Below, in pieces: positions 13,136-14,668 of a stretch of 14,668 nucleotides of DNA. The notes under the pieces are model-generated. The model had not been told where the DNA came from and did no database searches. It saw nothing but the letters and a program-made list of their open reading frames with translations. The DNA is taken from the NCBI GenBank assembly GCA_002388005.1, contig DGLO01000001.1:1-14668 (forward strand), read 5' to 3'. Each line of letters opens with the position of its first letter. Position 1 is the first letter of the stretch. Origin of the DNA: Candidatus Neomicrothrix sp. UBA4542 (GTDB taxonomy: Bacteria; Actinomycetota; Acidimicrobiia; Acidimicrobiales; Poriferisodalaceae). Position numbers and translations under genes: made by a program.

Positions 13136-14668
13136 GTGAGCGTCATCGGCGATCTGCTATCACAGCTTGAAACCACCGATCCTGAGACTGCTCCTTTTTT
13201 CGTGAGGCAGCTGTTGCAGCACGAAGAGCTACCGAATCTTCAAGGCGCCGAAGCTCTCCGAGCCTCTCGGGCTATCGCCGTTCACGCCGGAGCTCAGCAA
13301 CTACCCATTGCAGGAGAACTCGCTGGACGCGCTCATCAAGCGGGGGTCCCTGGAGCAGGAGCATTGTTCGCTGAATGCGCTGACAAAGTTGCCTTGATGA
13401 GCGGTAGGCCACAGAGATTCGGCACCGTAGTTCTTGAACATCAGGGTGATCTTGTGATGGCCCCGCTGGACGGAATCGCTGATGACGAAACGCGGAACGA
13501 CTTCGGATTGCCTCCTCTTATACAGATGCGTCATGGCATAGACGAACAAAATCGGTCTCGAGCACGAGAACGCGGCCAAAGCGATGGTCTACCACCCGGT
13601 CAAAAATTTTGTCGAATATGGTTCGATCCGAGCGCTGCTGATCTGCGCTCGGGACTTGCAAGCCATCCTGAGGGAGCTTGGGCTAACGGAGACGATCTAA
13701 CCATCGTTTGTGAAGCGGAAGCGGCGGGCATCATCCCTGGTCCTGTTTTCGAACTTCCGATGTGGAACATAAGAGAAGAGGACGGCAGTCCTTCCAATCT
13801 TTGGTGTTCGCAAATTCGTGTTGAAAGGTTGCCTGAAGCGGTTTTCGGCTATGGATTCTGGCCTCTTGACGAGAATGGAATCCCGATCGGCGGGCGCGGT
13901 CCGGTGGATCATCGGTATCGGGGCAGTTCTGCCCCCGCTGAACTTCCAAGCCACGAAGATGATGCCCTCGTCGGGTCATTGGAAACTCACGACTTCGCTA
14001 GCACTTCGTTGCGCGAAAACCGTCGGGTAAAGGTTTATCTTCCGCCCGGACACACCAGTAATGATTCCCTCCCGGTGATCTACGCAACTGATGGCAACAT
14101 GATTCAGCCTTACATCCGTCGAATAGATGCCGCTATCACCCAAAAACGCATCCCTCCGATTGTTCTTGTCGCACCTCATGCCGCTCCGATGGATAGGACC
14201 GGCAACGAGCGAGCTCTGGAATACCTTCCAGGGTTCGACGATCAACGTTTTGATCGCCACCAAAGATTTTTTGTTGATGAGCTTTCGGCTTGGGCAGCGA
14301 CGGAGTTCGGTGTTTCCAATCAACGAGAATTTCGCGCAATATTCGGATGTTCCGATGGTGCTGGTCATGCCCTTGCTACTGCTTCGATGCATAGGCAACG
14401 ATTCGGTCACTGCATCGCATATTCCACTGGTATGCCTCCCAGCGAGCAAACCCGTTGGGAGCCTGAAGGTGCTCCATTCGTGCATCTGTGCGCAGGTACG
14501 TTGGAACAAGGGTTTCATCAAGCAACGGAAGCATGGGCAGCATGGCTTCACTTCCACCAATCACCTCATCATTTCACCGAAAGAATTTGCGGTCACGACC
14601 TCATCCAATGGATAGAGGAACTCCCCCGTGCCATCGCTCGCGCTTGGAACCCCGACGACACTCAATAA
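13136..14668 (+). CDS. Three-part esterase: DUF6624-like, E-set-like and enterochelin esterase-like hydrolase domains
   Basis: A 510-residue protein ending at the last base of the window. Residues about 1-130 resemble DUF6624: an alpha-helical stretch with repeated Ala/His, then SGRPQRFGTV (near 90) and ETRNDFGLPPL. Residues about 150-265 look like a beta-rich N-terminal domain of the kind found before Fes/IroE-type esterases (KFCRIWFDPSAADLR, LPEAVFGYGFWPLDENG). From about 285 a Fes/esterase-D-like alpha/beta hydrolase follows: RRVKVYLPPG, PVIYATDGNM, the nucleophile S406 in IFGCSDGAGHA, probable acid E457 in AGTLEQGFH and H487 in CGHDLIQW. The triad looks complete, so it should cut esters, perhaps siderophore or lipid esters; the substrate is unknown. 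No signal peptide is seen, so it is probably cytoplasmic. The order of domains is unusual. Confidence 0.85.
   Translation: MSVIGDLLSQLETTDPETAPFFVRQLLQHEELPNLQGAEALRASRAIAVHAGAQQLPIAGELAGRAHQAGVPGAGALFAECADKVALMSGRPQRFGTVVLEHQGDLVMAPLDGIADDETRNDFGLPPLIQMRHGIDEQNRSRARERGQSDGLPPGQKFCRIWFDPSAADLRSGLASHPEGAWANGDDLTIVCEAEAAGIIPGPVFELPMWNIREEDGSPSNLWCSQIRVERLPEAVFGYGFWPLDENGIPIGGRGPVDHRYRGSSAPAELPSHEDDALVGSLETHDFASTSLRENRRVKVYLPPGHTSNDSLPVIYATDGNMIQPYIRRIDAAITQKRIPPIVLVAPHAAPMDRTGNERALEYLPGFDDQRFDRHQRFFVDELSAWAATEFGVSNQREFRAIFGCSDGAGHALATASMHRQRFGHCIAYSTGMPPSEQTRWEPEGAPFVHLCAGTLEQGFHQATEAWAAWLHFHQSPHHFTERICGHDLIQWIEELPRAIARAWNPDDTQ

Noticed and set aside
13976..14560. Minus-strand ORF of 194 codons inside the esterase gene
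   Set aside because: The plus frame carries a complete esterase triad; the antisense frame is a by-product of its codon use.

Overview
The window looks like chromosomal DNA of an actinomycete, probably an environmental lineage such as Acidimicrobiia; the lineage is inferred from gene content and style only. The signs are two luciferase-like oxidoreductases (one of the F420-type family), an aminotransferase whose N-terminus reads like mycobacterial Pat, moderate to moderately high GC by eye, many GTG/TTG starts, several starts without a Shine-Dalgarno sequence, and leaderless-type -10 boxes at the usual actinobacterial distance. I see no mobile element, CRISPR array, rRNA or tRNA, and no gene-free stretch over 300 bases.

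Layout. Positions 1-1208 (minus strand): the 5' part of an aminotransferase gene running off the left edge, preceded by an LLM-class oxidoreductase. 1391-1618 (plus): a small two-helix membrane protein. 1645-2478 (minus): a phytanoyl-CoA dioxygenase-like Fe(II)/2-oxoglutarate oxygenase, divergent from the next block. 2595-6197 (plus): a possible 19-codon leader ORF, a second LLM monooxygenase resembling limonene 1,2-monooxygenase, and a tandem family III CoA-transferase. 6269-8125 (plus): typA, a ribosome-associated GTPase. 8301-11067 (plus): an epoxide hydrolase followed 7 bases later by an acyl-CoA synthetase. 11300-11608 (plus): a small SHOCT-like protein that overlaps, tail to tail, a methyltransferase gene (11582-12199, minus). 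Upstream of the methyltransferase on the minus strand is an enoyl-CoA hydratase (12209-12985). 13136-14668 (plus): a three-part esterase ending exactly at the window edge.

How it may work together. Leaving out typA, the aminotransferase and the small proteins, most genes would fit breakdown of a hydrophobic, possibly terpenoid or lipid-like compound: oxygenation or epoxidation (LLM enzymes, PhyH-like), epoxide opening, CoA activation (AMP ligase, CoA-transferase), beta-oxidation (enoyl-CoA hydratase) and ester cleavage. This is inferred from families and position; no substrate can be read from the sequence. The most interesting points are the leaderless leader ORF whose stop codon overlaps the LimB-like start, a promoter pattern shared by three transcription units, the tandem CoA-transferase with one apparently inactive half, and the unusual esterase fusion. 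I found nothing that clearly amounts to a new defence or mobile system.
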